A stretch of DNA of 64,000 nucleotides from Solidesulfovibrio magneticus RS-1 (GCF_000010665.1 NC_012796.1:1827501-1891500), one strand, 5' to 3'; shown: positions 10,458 to 18,374, counted from the stretch's first letter. The notes: generated by a model not told the origin, from the sequence alone. Numbers and translations are program-made.

Positions 10458-11663
10458 TCAGTCGAGGCCGGCCCGGAAGTGGTTTTTGAGCGCCTCCACC
10501 TCGGCTTGGAAGTTGGGGCCTTCGAAGGCGGCGGCGACCTTTTCCAGTTGGTCGGGGATGGCGATCTGCTGGGGACACTTCTCCAGACACTCGCCGCAGG
10601 CCACGCACTGGGAGGCGTAGCTCTGCTCGCCGTTTGAGGTCACGCCGCTGCCAAAGGCGGTGTACATCATCTTGGCCCCGGAGTTCTCGCCAAACATGTG
10701 CAGCTGATTAAAGAAGTTGAAGCAGTTCGGAATGTTGACGCCCATTGGGCAGGGCAGGCAGTAGGCGCAGCCAGTGCAGCCCACCGGCATGAGTTCTTGG
10801 TATTTGCGGGCCACCCGGTCCACCAGTTCCAGCTCGGCCGGGGTCAGGGAGCCGGGGGCGGCCACGGCGGCCACGGCCAGGTTCTGGGCGATATGGGCCT
10901 CGACGTTCATGCCCGAGAGCACCACCGTCACCTCGGGATGGTTCCAGATCCAGCGCAGCGCCCATTCCACCGGCGTGCGCTTGGTCGCGGCCTCGTCCCA
11001 CAGGGCGGCCACGGCCGGCGGCGCTTCGGGCAGGGCCAGGGTGCCGCCGCGCAGCGGCTCCATGATGATCACGCCCAGGCCCTTGGAGGCCGCGTACTCC
11101 AGGCCCGCCGTGCCGGCCTGGTACTCTTGGTCCAGGAAGTTGTACTGGATCTGGCAGAAGACCCAGTCGTAGCCGTCCACGATGCGGGCGAAATCCTTGC
11201 CCTCGCCGTGGAAGGAAAACCCGGCGTTGACGATGCGGCCGTCGGCCTTGGCCGCGTCCAGGAACTCCCGCACGCCAAGGGCGACCAGTTCGTCCCAGGA
11301 CGAGCCTTTGAGGGTGTGCAGCAGATAGTAATCGATGTGGTCCGTGCCCAGGCGCTCCAGCTGGGCGTTTAAGTACCGGTCCATGTCCTCCCGGGATTGG
11401 ACGAGCCAGGAGGGCAGCTTTGTGGCCACCTTGACGCGCTGCCGGTAGCCGTCTTTGAGGGCCTTGCCGAGCAGGGGTTCGCTTGCGCCGCCGTGGTAGG
11501 GCCAGGCCGTGTCCACGTAGTTGACGCCCTGGTCGATGGCGCTGCGGATCTGGTCGATGGCTCGGGGTTCGTCGATGACGCCGTCCACGGTCGGCATCCG
11601 CATGCAGCCGAAACCAAGAATGGACAGTTCGTCGCCGGTCTTGGGCATTTTTCTGTAGAGCAT
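10458..11663 (-). CDS. Aldo/keto reductase with C-terminal Fe-S cluster domain
   Basis: This 401-residue protein has the AKR TIM barrel over the first ~280 residues, with the catalytic set visible as Asp and Tyr in YVDTAWPYHGG, Lys in VKVATKLPSW and His in DYYLLHTLKG. The C-terminal part adds two ferredoxin-like cysteine clusters, CTGCAYCLPCP at about 295-305 and CVACGECLEKCP at about 350-361. Electrons may thus come from ferredoxin as well as a nicotinamide nucleotide. The start ATG 11663 is preceded by GAGGAG. The AraC-type gene just upstream on the same strand probably regulates it; both promoters carry the same 16-bp motif. The substrate is unknown. Confidence 0.9.
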   Translation of the reverse strand: MLYRKMPKTGDELSILGFGCMRMPTVDGVIDEPRAIDQIRSAIDQGVNYVDTAWPYHGGASEPLLGKALKDGYRQRVKVATKLPSWLVQSREDMDRYLNAQLERLGTDHIDYYLLHTLKGSSWDELVALGVREFLDAAKADGRIVNAGFSFHGEGKDFARIVDGYDWVFCQIQYNFLDQEYQAGTAGLEYAASKGLGVIIMEPLRGGTLALPEAPPAVAALWDEAATKRTPVEWALRWIWNHPEVTVVLSGMNVEAHIAQNLAVAAVAAPGSLTPAELELVDRVARKYQELMPVGCTGCAYCLPCPMGVNIPNCFNFFNQLHMFGENSGAKMMYTAFGSGVTSNGEQSYASQCVACGECLEKCPQQIAIPDQLEKVAAAFEGPNFQAEVEALKNHFRAGLD

Positions 11664-11784
11664 TGTTTCTCTCCTCGTCGCGGGCGGTTGGCCCCGGATG
11701 GTTGCCGCGTTTGTCGGCATGGTGCGACGAGAGGCACCTTATCCGAGGGCAGCGGGCCGATGAACGTCCATTCCTGCTGAAAAA

Positions 11785-11800
11785 TTGCCTGATCCTCGCA
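11785..11800 (+). promoter_or_regulatory. Candidate AraC operator upstream of the aldo/keto reductase
   Basis: TTGCCTGATCCTCGCA lies 122-137 bases upstream of the reductase start. It matches, at 15 of 16 bases and in opposite orientation, a site before the AraC-family gene itself (12851-12866). Two near-identical 16-mers in exactly the two promoters of a regulator/target pair are the expected pattern of an AraC operator. Confidence 0.6.
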
Positions 11801-11842
11801 CGGGTGGGCGTCGCCCTCTTCCGTCGCTTCCGTCGTGCCGTC

Positions 11843-12778
11843 TTAGTCGCCGGCCAGCCGGCGCAGGCTTTTGATGTCGCGAAGCGGCGGCGCGCCGAAA
11901 AGCCGGCTGTATTCCCGGTTGAACTGGGAATGGCTCTCGTAGCCAACAGCAAAGGCCGCGCCGGCGGCGTCGATGCCCCCGGCCAAGAGCAGCCGCCGGG
12001 CCTCGTGCAGGCGCAGCCACTTCTGGTACTGCAGCGGACTCATGGCCGTCAGTTCCCGGAAATGGCGGTGGAAGGTCGAAACGCTCATGCGCGCCTGTTC
12101 GGCCACCTCCTCAACCCGCAGGGCTTCCTTGAAATGGCCCTTGAGCCAGTCGATGGCCACGGCGATCTGGCTGCCGCGCGAGCCGGCCGCCGCGATCTGG
12201 CGCAGACGCGCCCCCTGGTCGCCGGTCAGGAGCCGGAAAAGGATCTCGCGGTACACCAGCGGGGCCAGCGCCGGGATGCTCTCGGGTTCGTCCAAAAGCG
12301 CCACCAGCCGTTGCAGGGCGTCCAGAAGCGGCAGGGTGACCCGGCCCACGGCCATGGCCCGGTTGGTCTGCCGCTCGGGCAGGGGCGGCGGCTTGCTGTC
12401 CACCACCGTCTGGGCCACTTCGCGCTGATCAAGGCGCAGCACCAGGCCGAGATAGGGCGTCTCGGGACTGGCCTCGACGATCTGGGACATCACCGGCAAG
12501 TCCACCGAGGTGATGAGATAGTTGTACGGATCGTACTGGTAGACGTCCTCGCCCAGGTACACCCGCTTGGCCCCCTGGACGATGCAGCACAGGCTCGGCT
12601 CGTGCACGTAGCAGGTCTGGGCCGTGGGCTCGCCGCGCCGCACCAGGGTCAGGGCCGGGATGGCCGTGTCCAGCACGTCGCAAACGGCGGTGCGCCGGGC
12701 GATGCTTTCGGCCAGCCCCTCGCGGGCGACCTTGATGTCTTCGGGTTCGACCCGGCGGGAAGCGCCCTGATCGGTCAT
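11843..12778 (-). CDS. AraC-family transcriptional regulator
   Basis: This 311-residue protein has an N-terminal AraC_N-type sensing domain over about residues 25-185 (for example CCIVQGAKRVYLGEDVYQYDP) and a C-terminal double helix-turn-helix over about 205-300. The latter includes VEEVAEQARMSVSTFHRHF and the second-motif block AAFAVGYESHSQFNREYSRLFG. Regulators of this layout commonly sit beside and activate aldo/keto reductase or alcohol dehydrogenase genes in response to reactive carbonyls. Here the reductase gene follows 179 bases downstream on the same strand. A copy of the shared 16-bp motif is 73-88 bases upstream, suggesting autoregulation. Confidence 0.93.
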   Translation of the reverse strand: MTDQGASRRVEPEDIKVAREGLAESIARRTAVCDVLDTAIPALTLVRRGEPTAQTCYVHEPSLCCIVQGAKRVYLGEDVYQYDPYNYLITSVDLPVMSQIVEASPETPYLGLVLRLDQREVAQTVVDSKPPPLPERQTNRAMAVGRVTLPLLDALQRLVALLDEPESIPALAPLVYREILFRLLTGDQGARLRQIAAAGSRGSQIAVAIDWLKGHFKEALRVEEVAEQARMSVSTFHRHFRELTAMSPLQYQKWLRLHEARRLLLAGGIDAAGAAFAVGYESHSQFNREYSRLFGAPPLRDIKSLRRLAGD

Positions 12779-12836
12779 TGGACACCGTCCTTGCTGTTTT
12801 GGCCAAGGTTACCCGGGTCCGGCCCGGCGGCAAGGC

Positions 12837-12886
12837 TGTTTGATCGTTTTTGCGAGGATTAGGCAAGAAAGCGGCACGATCAAACA
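12837..12886. promoter_or_regulatory. Nested operator region upstream of the AraC-family gene
   Basis: A perfect 11-bp inverted repeat, TGTTTGATCGT (12837-12847) and ACGATCAAACA (12876-12886), flanks the 16-bp motif TTGCCTAATCCTCGCA read on the minus strand at 12851-12866. The motif is the partner of the one at 11785-11800. The outer repeat may bind a second factor or form the looped promoter of the regulator. Confidence 0.55.
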
Positions 12887-12981
12887 ATGCGTTTTCTTCT
12901 TTTTCGGTCTGGCGCTTCGCTGTCCCGGCGCGGACCGGACTGTTTCTTGGCCGTGGGCAAGGGAGGAGCGCCAGAGTTTTG

Positions 12982-13010
12982 TTGACAATGACAATCGTAA
13001 TCAATTATGG
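12982..13010 (+). promoter_or_regulatory. Promoter with overlapping Fur-box-like sequence
   Basis: TTGACA (12982-12987) is a perfect -35 box; 17 bases on is TTATGG as a weak -10. GACAATGACAATCGTAATC at 12984-13002 matches the 19-bp consensus GATAATGATAATCATTATC at 15 positions by my count. Binding there would cover the promoter and repress under iron sufficiency. It precedes the diguanylate cyclase gene by about 80 bases. Confidence 0.5.
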
Positions 13011-13083
13011 CTCCCCAAGCCTGGAACGGACGCTTTGCGGGACAAGGCCGACGAATCGACAGGTCGCGGGAGTGGGGCGGACA

Positions 13084-14190
13084 ATGGCGAGTCAGGACGA
13101 CGAAAGTTTGCGCGAGGCGCGGGCCAGACTGGAGCAGGCCGGGGACGACCCGGCCGAGGCTTTGGCCCTGGCCGCCGATTTTCTGCTTTTGGCCGAGCGC
13201 ATGGCCGGCAAGGCCGAGAAGCTGGCCCGCATCGGCGACCGCACCCAGGCCCGCATGGTGGACCTCAACCGCCGCCTGCGCCAGCAGGAAGAGCGCTACC
13301 GGGGCATTTTCGAGAATTCCACCGAAGGCATCTTTTTGGCCGACGCCGAGGGCGCGCTCATGGCCGTCAATCCTGCCCTGGTCGGCCTGTTGCGACCGGG
13401 CGAGGTGGCCGACGATCCGGCCACAGCCACGCCGGCCCTGGCCGGTGACGTCCAATCCTTGTTCCATGATCCGACCGACTATCAGGCCTTTGCCCAAAAA
13501 CTGGCGGCAAGGGGCCAGGTGCGGCGCATGGAGGCCCGGCTGGCCACCCCGCGCGGGCCGGTCTGGTGTCTGGTGGGCGCGGCCCTGGTCGAGCCCGACG
13601 GCCATGTGGTCGGCATGACCCAGGACATCTCGGCCCGAAAGGCCCTGGAAGAGGAGCTATTGCGCCTGGCCGCCTCGGACCCGCTGACCGGCCTGGCCAA
13701 CCGCCGGGGCTTTTTCGAGGGCGCGGCCCGGATGCTCGGCATGGCCCGGCGCTGCGGCACGCCGCTGTCCATGATCATGCTCGACATCGACCATTTCAAG
13801 GCCGTCAACGACGCCTATGGCCACGACGCCGGGGACGCCGTGCTGCGGGCCGTGGCCGGAAGGTTGCGCGAAAGCCTTCGTGTGTCCGATCTGGCCGGCC
13901 GGGTGGGCGGCGAGGAGTTCGCCGTCCTGTGCCCGGGCACGGACCTGGCCGGCGGCGTCGAACTGGCCGAGCGCCTGCGTCTGGCCTTGGAGGACATGGT
14001 AGTGACGGCCGATTGCCGCGCCGTCAAGGTGACGGCCAGTTTTGGCGTGGCCCAGTGCCGCGATGATCGTGACGCCGCGCCAAGCGCCTGCCTGACCCGG
14101 GCCGACCGGGCGCTGTACGCCGCCAAGCGCGGCGGCCGCAACCGGGTTTGCCTGGAGTCCGACGGTTCCCTTGGCCCCGGGGCCGTGTGA
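13084..14190 (+). CDS. PAS-GGDEF diguanylate cyclase (SiaD-like)
   Basis: This 368-residue protein lacks membrane segments. It has an N-terminal helical region rich in Ala/Arg (about 1-70), a PAS domain (about 75-190, with YRGIFENSTEGIFLADAEG), and a GGDEF domain (about 200-360). The active site is GGEEF at 275-279, and the product-inhibition I-site RVSD lies at 266-269 with the exact five-residue spacing, so it should make c-di-GMP and be feedback inhibited. In Pseudomonas the Sia system ends in a cyclase, SiaD, activated by SiaC; here the cyclase comes before siaA-siaB-siaC. The start at 13084 removes a long unsupported extension of the open frame. Confidence 0.9.
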   Translation: MASQDDESLREARARLEQAGDDPAEALALAADFLLLAERMAGKAEKLARIGDRTQARMVDLNRRLRQQEERYRGIFENSTEGIFLADAEGALMAVNPALVGLLRPGEVADDPATATPALAGDVQSLFHDPTDYQAFAQKLAARGQVRRMEARLATPRGPVWCLVGAALVEPDGHVVGMTQDISARKALEEELLRLAASDPLTGLANRRGFFEGAARMLGMARRCGTPLSMIMLDIDHFKAVNDAYGHDAGDAVLRAVAGRLRESLRVSDLAGRVGGEEFAVLCPGTDLAGGVELAERLRLALEDMVVTADCRAVKVTASFGVAQCRDDRDAAPSACLTRADRALYAAKRGGRNRVCLESDGSLGPGAV

Positions 14191-14200
14191 TGCTTCTCTC

Positions 14201-14223
14201 AAAACATGACGCAGGCATGTTTT
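14201..14223. terminator. Short inverted repeat after the cyclase gene
   Basis: AAAACATG (14201-14208) and CATGTTTT (14216-14223) form an 8-bp stem with a 7-base loop, 10 bases after the stop codon. It is A/T-rich with T at the 3' side, so it may be a weak terminator or a protein site. The remaining bases up to 14483 hold a promoter-like A/T stretch and no supported gene. Confidence 0.4.
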
Positions 14224-14390
14224 CAGGATGTCGCAAAATCTGGCGGTGTTGTTTGTTGTGGTGGTGGCCTTGGCATACGTAAAGCCGGTATACGGCGCTT
14301 GGGCCGTCCCGTGCGGTGAGACGGAGTGCGACAACCTGTGGCCGGAGCCTTGCGGCGCGAAAATCCTCAAAGCCGTCGCAATGTTGCCAT

Positions 14391-14419
14391 TTAATGATAT
14401 TGACATCAATTTTCAATTT
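14391..14419. promoter_or_regulatory. AT-rich operator/promoter-like stretch before siaA
   Basis: TAATGATATTGACATCAATT and the following TTCAATTTCAAT stand out against GC-rich surroundings. ATTGACATCAAT (14399-14410) is a small palindrome. It resembles a Fur site only weakly (about 12 of 19 consensus positions), so I give it as a candidate control region for the sia genes. Confidence 0.3.
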
Positions 14420-14483
14420 CAATAAAGAGGCTCAGGCAAAGGGGTGATCCAGAACACTGGAAGGCCGCAACGGCAAGGAGGCC

Positions 14484-15710
14484 ATGGTGCGCAGATTCAT
14501 TCGAAAATGGCGGGGCGGGGAGGCCGGGGAAGGCGTCATGAAAGCGGGCCTGGGCACGCCGGCCAAGCTTGGTCTGATCCTCTTTCCTTTCGTGGTTGTC
14601 GCTCCCTTGGGCCTCATGTTCGGCCACGCCGCCCTGGACGAGGCCACGCTCAAGGCCGTGCTGGCCGGCTACGTCACCCTGGGCGTGATCCTCTATTACC
14701 CCCTGGTGCGCCTGGCCGGGAAATCCATTGTTTTCGATCAGGTCGGCCGGCTGGTGGACAGCTGCATGCGCATCAAGCAGGGCTGCTACGACACCGCCAC
14801 GGCCCCGCCGGCCCGGGGCGAGTCCGGTGATTTTCCGGGTCTGGCCCGGCAAATCTACTGGCTTGGCCATGCCGTGGCCGTGCGCGAGCGACGCTTAAAC
14901 GACACCCTGGTGAACCTGGAGACGGCGCGCCGCCAGATCGAATCGAGCATCGACTACGCCGCCCGCATCCAGCGCGCCTTTTTGTCCGATCCGGCCGAAC
15001 TGGCCTCGGTGTTTCCCGACAGCTTCGTGTGGTGGGACCAGCGCGACGTGGTCGGCGGCGACGTCTTTTTCCTGGCCAAAAGCGCCGGCGGCGTCTTTCT
15101 CGGCATCGGCGACTGCACCGGCCATGGCGTGCCTGGCGCGTTCATGACGCTTATCGCCAAGGCCGCCCTGGACCGGGTGCGCCTGGAACGCTTCGAGGGC
15201 GATCCGGGCGGCGTTCTGGCCGAGGCCCACCGCTACATGCGCCGCTGGCTCATCGCCGAGGGCGGCGAGGTGGACGACGGCATGGATATGGGACTGGTTT
15301 ATTTCGACGCCGACGACGCCTCGCGGCTGGTCTACGCCGGGGCGCGCCGGCCGCTTTGGGTCGAGCGCGGCGGCGAGGTCGAGGAGATCGGCGCGGACCG
15401 CCTGGGCCTGGGCTACGCCAAAACCCCGGAGGACGCGGTCTTTGCCAACGTGGCCGTGGAGTTGGCTGCGGGCGATACGCTCTTTCTTTTTTCCGATGGC
15501 CTCACCGACCAGATCGGCGGCGTACGGGGCTTGCCGCTGGGCAAAAAGCCCCTTCGCCAATGGCTGGCCGAGGCGGCCGGCGCGCCCCTGGTAGAGCGTC
15601 GGCAGGCCCTGGTCACCATTTTTGAAAACCACAGGGGCCGCGCCTCCCGGCGCGACGACGTGGCCGCCCTGGCCGTGCGCCCCGTTGCCAAGCAAGGAGT
15701 CAATGCATGA
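14484..15710 (+). CDS. siaA: SiaA-like PP2C/SpoIIE phosphatase without large periplasmic sensor
   Basis: This 408-residue membrane phosphatase has two hydrophobic helices at about 28-47 and 58-78 separated by only about ten residues, then a linker and a coiled region, then a SpoIIE/PP2C domain from about residue 165. Metal-binding motifs are visible: DVVGGDVFF, GIGDCTGHGVPGAFMT, LFLFSDGLTDQIGG and RRDDVAALAV. SiaA removes phosphate from SiaC. Pseudomonas SiaA has a large periplasmic sensing domain that is absent here. AAGGAGG is only 2 bases from ATG 14484; GTG 14487 may be used instead. Its stop overlaps the siaB start (ATGA). Confidence 0.88.
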   Translation: MVRRFIRKWRGGEAGEGVMKAGLGTPAKLGLILFPFVVVAPLGLMFGHAALDEATLKAVLAGYVTLGVILYYPLVRLAGKSIVFDQVGRLVDSCMRIKQGCYDTATAPPARGESGDFPGLARQIYWLGHAVAVRERRLNDTLVNLETARRQIESSIDYAARIQRAFLSDPAELASVFPDSFVWWDQRDVVGGDVFFLAKSAGGVFLGIGDCTGHGVPGAFMTLIAKAALDRVRLERFEGDPGGVLAEAHRYMRRWLIAEGGEVDDGMDMGLVYFDADDASRLVYAGARRPLWVERGGEVEEIGADRLGLGYAKTPEDAVFANVAVELAAGDTLFLFSDGLTDQIGGVRGLPLGKKPLRQWLAEAAGAPLVERRQALVTIFENHRGRASRRDDVAALAVRPVAKQGVNA

Positions 15711-16255
15711 CAGGCGGGCCGCAATTCGACAAATGCCGGGAAATGCTGCGCGAGGGCGGCGTGGTCCTCTACTTCAAGGGACCGGTGACCCAGGAGGTGG
15801 TGGAGGGCCTTGGCTCCATGATCCGGCGCAAGGTGGATTTCGAGATCGCCAACCGTTCCCGGGCCTCCCAGGCTTTCGCCGTGCTGGTGGAACAGCTGCA
15901 AAACGTGCTGCGCTACGCCGCCGACGCCGTGGACATGGCCAGCGGCCGCATGGCTTCCGGGGAACTCATCATCCGCCTGGACCCGGCCGGCCTGTGCCTG
16001 AGCTGCGGCAACCTCATCACCAGGGACCTGGGGCCGCGCATCCGGGAACGCCTCGACGCCCTGGCCGGCGTTGACAAGGACGGCCTCAAGGCCCTGTACA
16101 AGGCCGCCCGCCAGCAGGGGCCGGACGAGCAGTCGCGCGGCGCGGGACTGGGGTTTCTGGAGATGGCCCGGCGGGCCGTTTCGCCCATGCGCTACGAGAT
16201 CGAGGCCGTTTCCGACGAGCTGGCCTGGTTTTCCCTGGATGTCGTCATCGCCTAA
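15707..16255 (+). CDS. siaB: SiaB-family protein kinase
   Basis: This 182-residue soluble protein of the SiaB (DUF6272) family has a GHKL-like layout: the helix LVEQLQNVLRYAAD near residues 62-75 and the glycine motif SRGAGLGFLEMARR near 144-157, which should close over ATP. SiaB phosphorylates the small partner SiaC, opposing SiaA. ATG 15707 overlaps the siaA stop and is preceded by AAGGAGT at 6 bases, so it is translationally coupled. The siaC gene follows after 195 bases that contain a repeat element. Confidence 0.88.
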   Translation: MTGGPQFDKCREMLREGGVVLYFKGPVTQEVVEGLGSMIRRKVDFEIANRSRASQAFAVLVEQLQNVLRYAADAVDMASGRMASGELIIRLDPAGLCLSCGNLITRDLGPRIRERLDALAGVDKDGLKALYKAARQQGPDEQSRGAGLGFLEMARRAVSPMRYEIEAVSDELAWFSLDVVIA

Positions 16256-16274
16256 AAGCGTTCTTCAAACAGAC

Positions 16275-16355
16275 GCTCGTGTTATTGTAAAATCATGAGT
16301 TGCAGGTGGTTGTCGGCGAAGTGCCGGATGCTCTTTTTAAGGACGCGACACGAGC
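16275..16355 (-). repeat. 81-bp inverted-end repeat element (copy A) between siaB and siaC
   Basis: Terminal inverted repeats GCTCGTGT (16275-16282) and ACACGAGC (16348-16355) bound the unit. Read on the minus strand it starts CTCGTGTCGCGTCCTTAAAA, the same end as the two 108-bp elements at 58042 and 60356. The interior differs from those copies, so this is a shorter, related family member. It lies inside the likely siaA-siaB-siaC operon. Confidence 0.65.
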
Positions 16356-16450
16356 CGGGAAGACCGCCGCCATTGCAGCCGCCGCGCAAGGTCCGGCCTG
16401 GAAGCGTTTTCAGGGCCGGGACCGGCGCAGGCCATAGGAGAGAAGTTTTC

Positions 16451-16831
16451 ATGCAGCCGTTTGTCTGCGCGCCCACGCGCTCCACGCCGGAAGTCCACTT
16501 TGACGCGGCCAGCCATCGCCACCGCATGAAGGGCGAATGTTATCCGGAAAACGCGGCCGCGTTTTTCGGGCCGCTTTTCACCTGGGTCAAGGCCTATCTG
16601 GCCGCCAAACCGGCCGGCCCGGTCGTGTTCGATCTGGAACTGGTCTATTTCAACTCGTCCTCGTCCAAGGCTCTGCTCGACCTCTTCGAGATCCTGGAGC
16701 GCGCCGCCGCCTCGGGCACGAACATCACCGTCAATTGGCGCTACGACAAGGATAACGACATCGCCTGCGAATGCGGCGAAGAGTTCGCCGAGGACGCCAA
16801 GGCGCTCATATTTACGCTGCTGGCGCTCTAA
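16451..16831 (+). CDS. siaC: SiaC-family regulatory phosphoprotein
   Basis: This 126-residue protein of the SiaC/DUF1987 family has an SpoIIAA-like alpha/beta fold. The motif YFNSSSSKALLDLF at 66-79 is the conserved phosphorylation loop. The Pseudomonas protein has a threonine (T68) at the position that is Ser69 here. Unphosphorylated SiaC binds and activates the diguanylate cyclase; SiaB and SiaA set the phosphorylation state. The start is fixed by AGGAGAG upstream. A chemoreceptor gene follows 98 bases later. Confidence 0.9.
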   Translation: MQPFVCAPTRSTPEVHFDAASHRHRMKGECYPENAAAFFGPLFTWVKAYLAAKPAGPVVFDLELVYFNSSSSKALLDLFEILERAAASGTNITVNWRYDKDNDIACECGEEFAEDAKALIFTLLAL

Positions 16832-16839
16832 CAAGAGGG

Positions 16840-16890
16840 AGATGCCTCCGGCGGCCGGGAGGGGGTAACCCCCTCCCGGACCCTCCCTGA
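16840..16890 (+). repeat. GATGCCTCCGGCGGC-type repeat with hairpin
   Basis: GATGCCTCCGGCGGCCGGG starts at 16841, just after the siaC stop, followed by the stem CCGGGAGGGGG (16855-16865) and CCCCCTCCCGG (16869-16879). The same opening sequence follows queF (53380) and murJ (60542, minus strand). It is probably a terminator or attenuator cassette copied through the genome. Confidence 0.65.
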
Positions 16891-16929
16891 AAGGGGGGCA
16901 ACAAGGATCAAGGAGCGAGGGGGGACGAC

Positions 16930-18321
16930 ATGGATGACGTCGCCATGGTGGCGGATGGGCCGGAAACGGTTCGGAAAATGGCGGCCGGCCGGCCGCTTTG
17001 CTGGCGCGCGCCCCATCCGGCCTCCCTGGCCCTGGCCGGTCTTGTGGCCGTGGCGGCCGGGGGTGCGGCCGGGGCCTGCGTCCTGTGGCAGATGCCGCCG
17101 GTTGCTGCCGTTTTGTTGGTCGGGCTTTCGGCCCTGTGCCTGACCCTGGCCGGCCTGGCTTTGCTGGCGGAAATGCCGGCGCGCCTCATGGCCGACCGGC
17201 TGGCCCAGGCGGCGGAGGGCATTCAAGCCGAGGGGCCGCCGCCTCTGGCGCTTGTCGTCGGCCCTCTGGCCGGGTTGTGGCCGGCGGCCGGTGAGGTGGC
17301 CGGGCGGGTGGCCGACCTTGGGGCCGAAGCCGAGGCTCAGCGCCGCCAGGCCTTCACCGAAAATCGCCAGGCGCTCAAAGCCCTGCGCGACGCGACCAAG
17401 GCCCGCAAGCAGGCCGACCAGGCGCGCGCCGCCGCCGTGGCCGAGGTGGTGGGCGAGGTGCGCGGCCATGTGGACGCCGCCTCGGGTCGGACCCGGTCGC
17501 TGCTGGCCGATAGTTCCGCCGCCGTGGAGCTCGTGGCCGGCCAGTCGGCCAGCCTCGGCGAGGCCATGGACCTCCTCGACCTGGCCCTGGCCGCCGTGCG
17601 TCGGGCCTCCGATGCCGCCCTGGCCGCCGCCGCCAAGGCCAACGCCGCCGCCGCCACAGCCGCCAGCGGCCGCCGCCTGGAAGAGGGGCTGGGGCAGGGG
17701 TGCCGCACCTTGTCCGCGGCCATGGACGGGCTTTCAACCTCCTTTTCCGAACTCCTTGGCGGCTTGCGCTTTGCCGCCGACACCGGCGAAGCCATTGCCG
17801 ACATCGCCGACCAGACCAACATGCTGGCGCTTAATGCCGCCATCGAGGCCGCCCGGGCCGGCGACCACGGCCGGGGATTCGCCGTGGTCGCCGACGAGGT
17901 GCGCCGGCTGGCCGAGCGCTCCAAGGAGGCCGCCGCCCAGGCTGCCGCCCGGTTGGGCCGGGTTCTGGCCCAGGCCGAGGGCAACGCCGGCCTTTTGACC
18001 GAAGCCAACGCCGCCGCCGGCGAGTTCCTCGACCTGTCCGGCCGGCTAGGCGCGGCCCTGGCCTCCATCGCCGGCGACGCCGAGGCCGCCCGGACCCAGG
18101 GGCAAGGCAGCGCCGAGGCCATTGGGCAGTCCCTGGCTTCCTTGGACCGGGCCGGTCAGGCCCTGGCCGAAACCCTGGCCAAGGCCACGGCCATCGAAGA
18201 ATCGTCCCTGGCCGGCCAGGACCATGCCCGCCGGGTGGAAGAAGCCCTGGCCGGCGTGGACAGCCTCATGGCCCGGCTATGCGGCACGACGGCGGCGGAC
18301 GGATCTGTGGCCTGTAATTGA
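16930..18321 (+). CDS. Membrane-anchored chemoreceptor-like protein without periplasmic domain
   Basis: This 463-residue protein has two hydrophobic helices at about 31-50 and 55-80 with almost no loop between, so nothing large projects into the periplasm. A long Ala-rich coiled coil follows, then the MCP signalling hairpin whose tip ([18 protein letters not shown]) lies near residue 293. The protein should dock CheW/CheA but senses the membrane or cytosol, or a partner protein. It follows siaC by 98 bases on the same strand and may belong to the Sia operon; this pairing is unusual. The start has AAGGAG upstream. Its stop lies in the palindrome that precedes feoA. Confidence 0.88.
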   Translation: MDDVAMVADGPETVRKMAAGRPLCWRAPHPASLALAGLVAVAAGGAAGACVLWQMPPVAAVLLVGLSALCLTLAGLALLAEMPARLMADRLAQAAEGIQAEGPPPLALVVGPLAGLWPAAGEVAGRVADLGAEAEAQRRQAFTENRQALKALRDATKARKQADQARAAAVAEVVGEVRGHVDAASGRTRSLLADSSAAVELVAGQSASLGEAMDLLDLALAAVRRASDAALAAAAKANAAAATAASGRRLEEGLGQGCRTLSAAMDGLSTSFSELLGGLRFAADTGEAIADIADQTNMLALNAAIEAARAGDHGRGFAVVADEVRRLAERSKEAAAQAAARLGRVLAQAEGNAGLLTEANAAAGEFLDLSGRLGAALASIAGDAEAARTQGQGSAEAIGQSLASLDRAGQALAETLAKATAIEESSLAGQDHARRVEEALAGVDSLMARLCGTTAADGSVACN

Positions 18322-18341
18322 AAATTACAGCCATTATCAAT
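18313..18341 (+). promoter_or_regulatory. Fur-box-like operator upstream of feoA
   Basis: TGTAATTGAAAATTACA at 18313-18329 is a perfect 7-bp palindrome around GAA, and the overlapping GAAAATTACAGCCATTATC matches the Fur consensus at 14 of 19 positions by my count. It lies about 35-60 bases before the feoA start and overlaps the stop of the preceding gene. Iron repression of feoAB through Fur is well established in many bacteria. Confidence 0.6.
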
Positions 18342-18374
18342 GAATCCGAAATCCAGTCTTGGTTGGGAGGGAAT

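Noticed and set aside
14228-14425. 65-residue ORF with a hydrophobic N-terminus between the cyclase and siaA
   Set aside because: No ribosome site; it covers the AT-rich promoter region, and its end is composed of that region.
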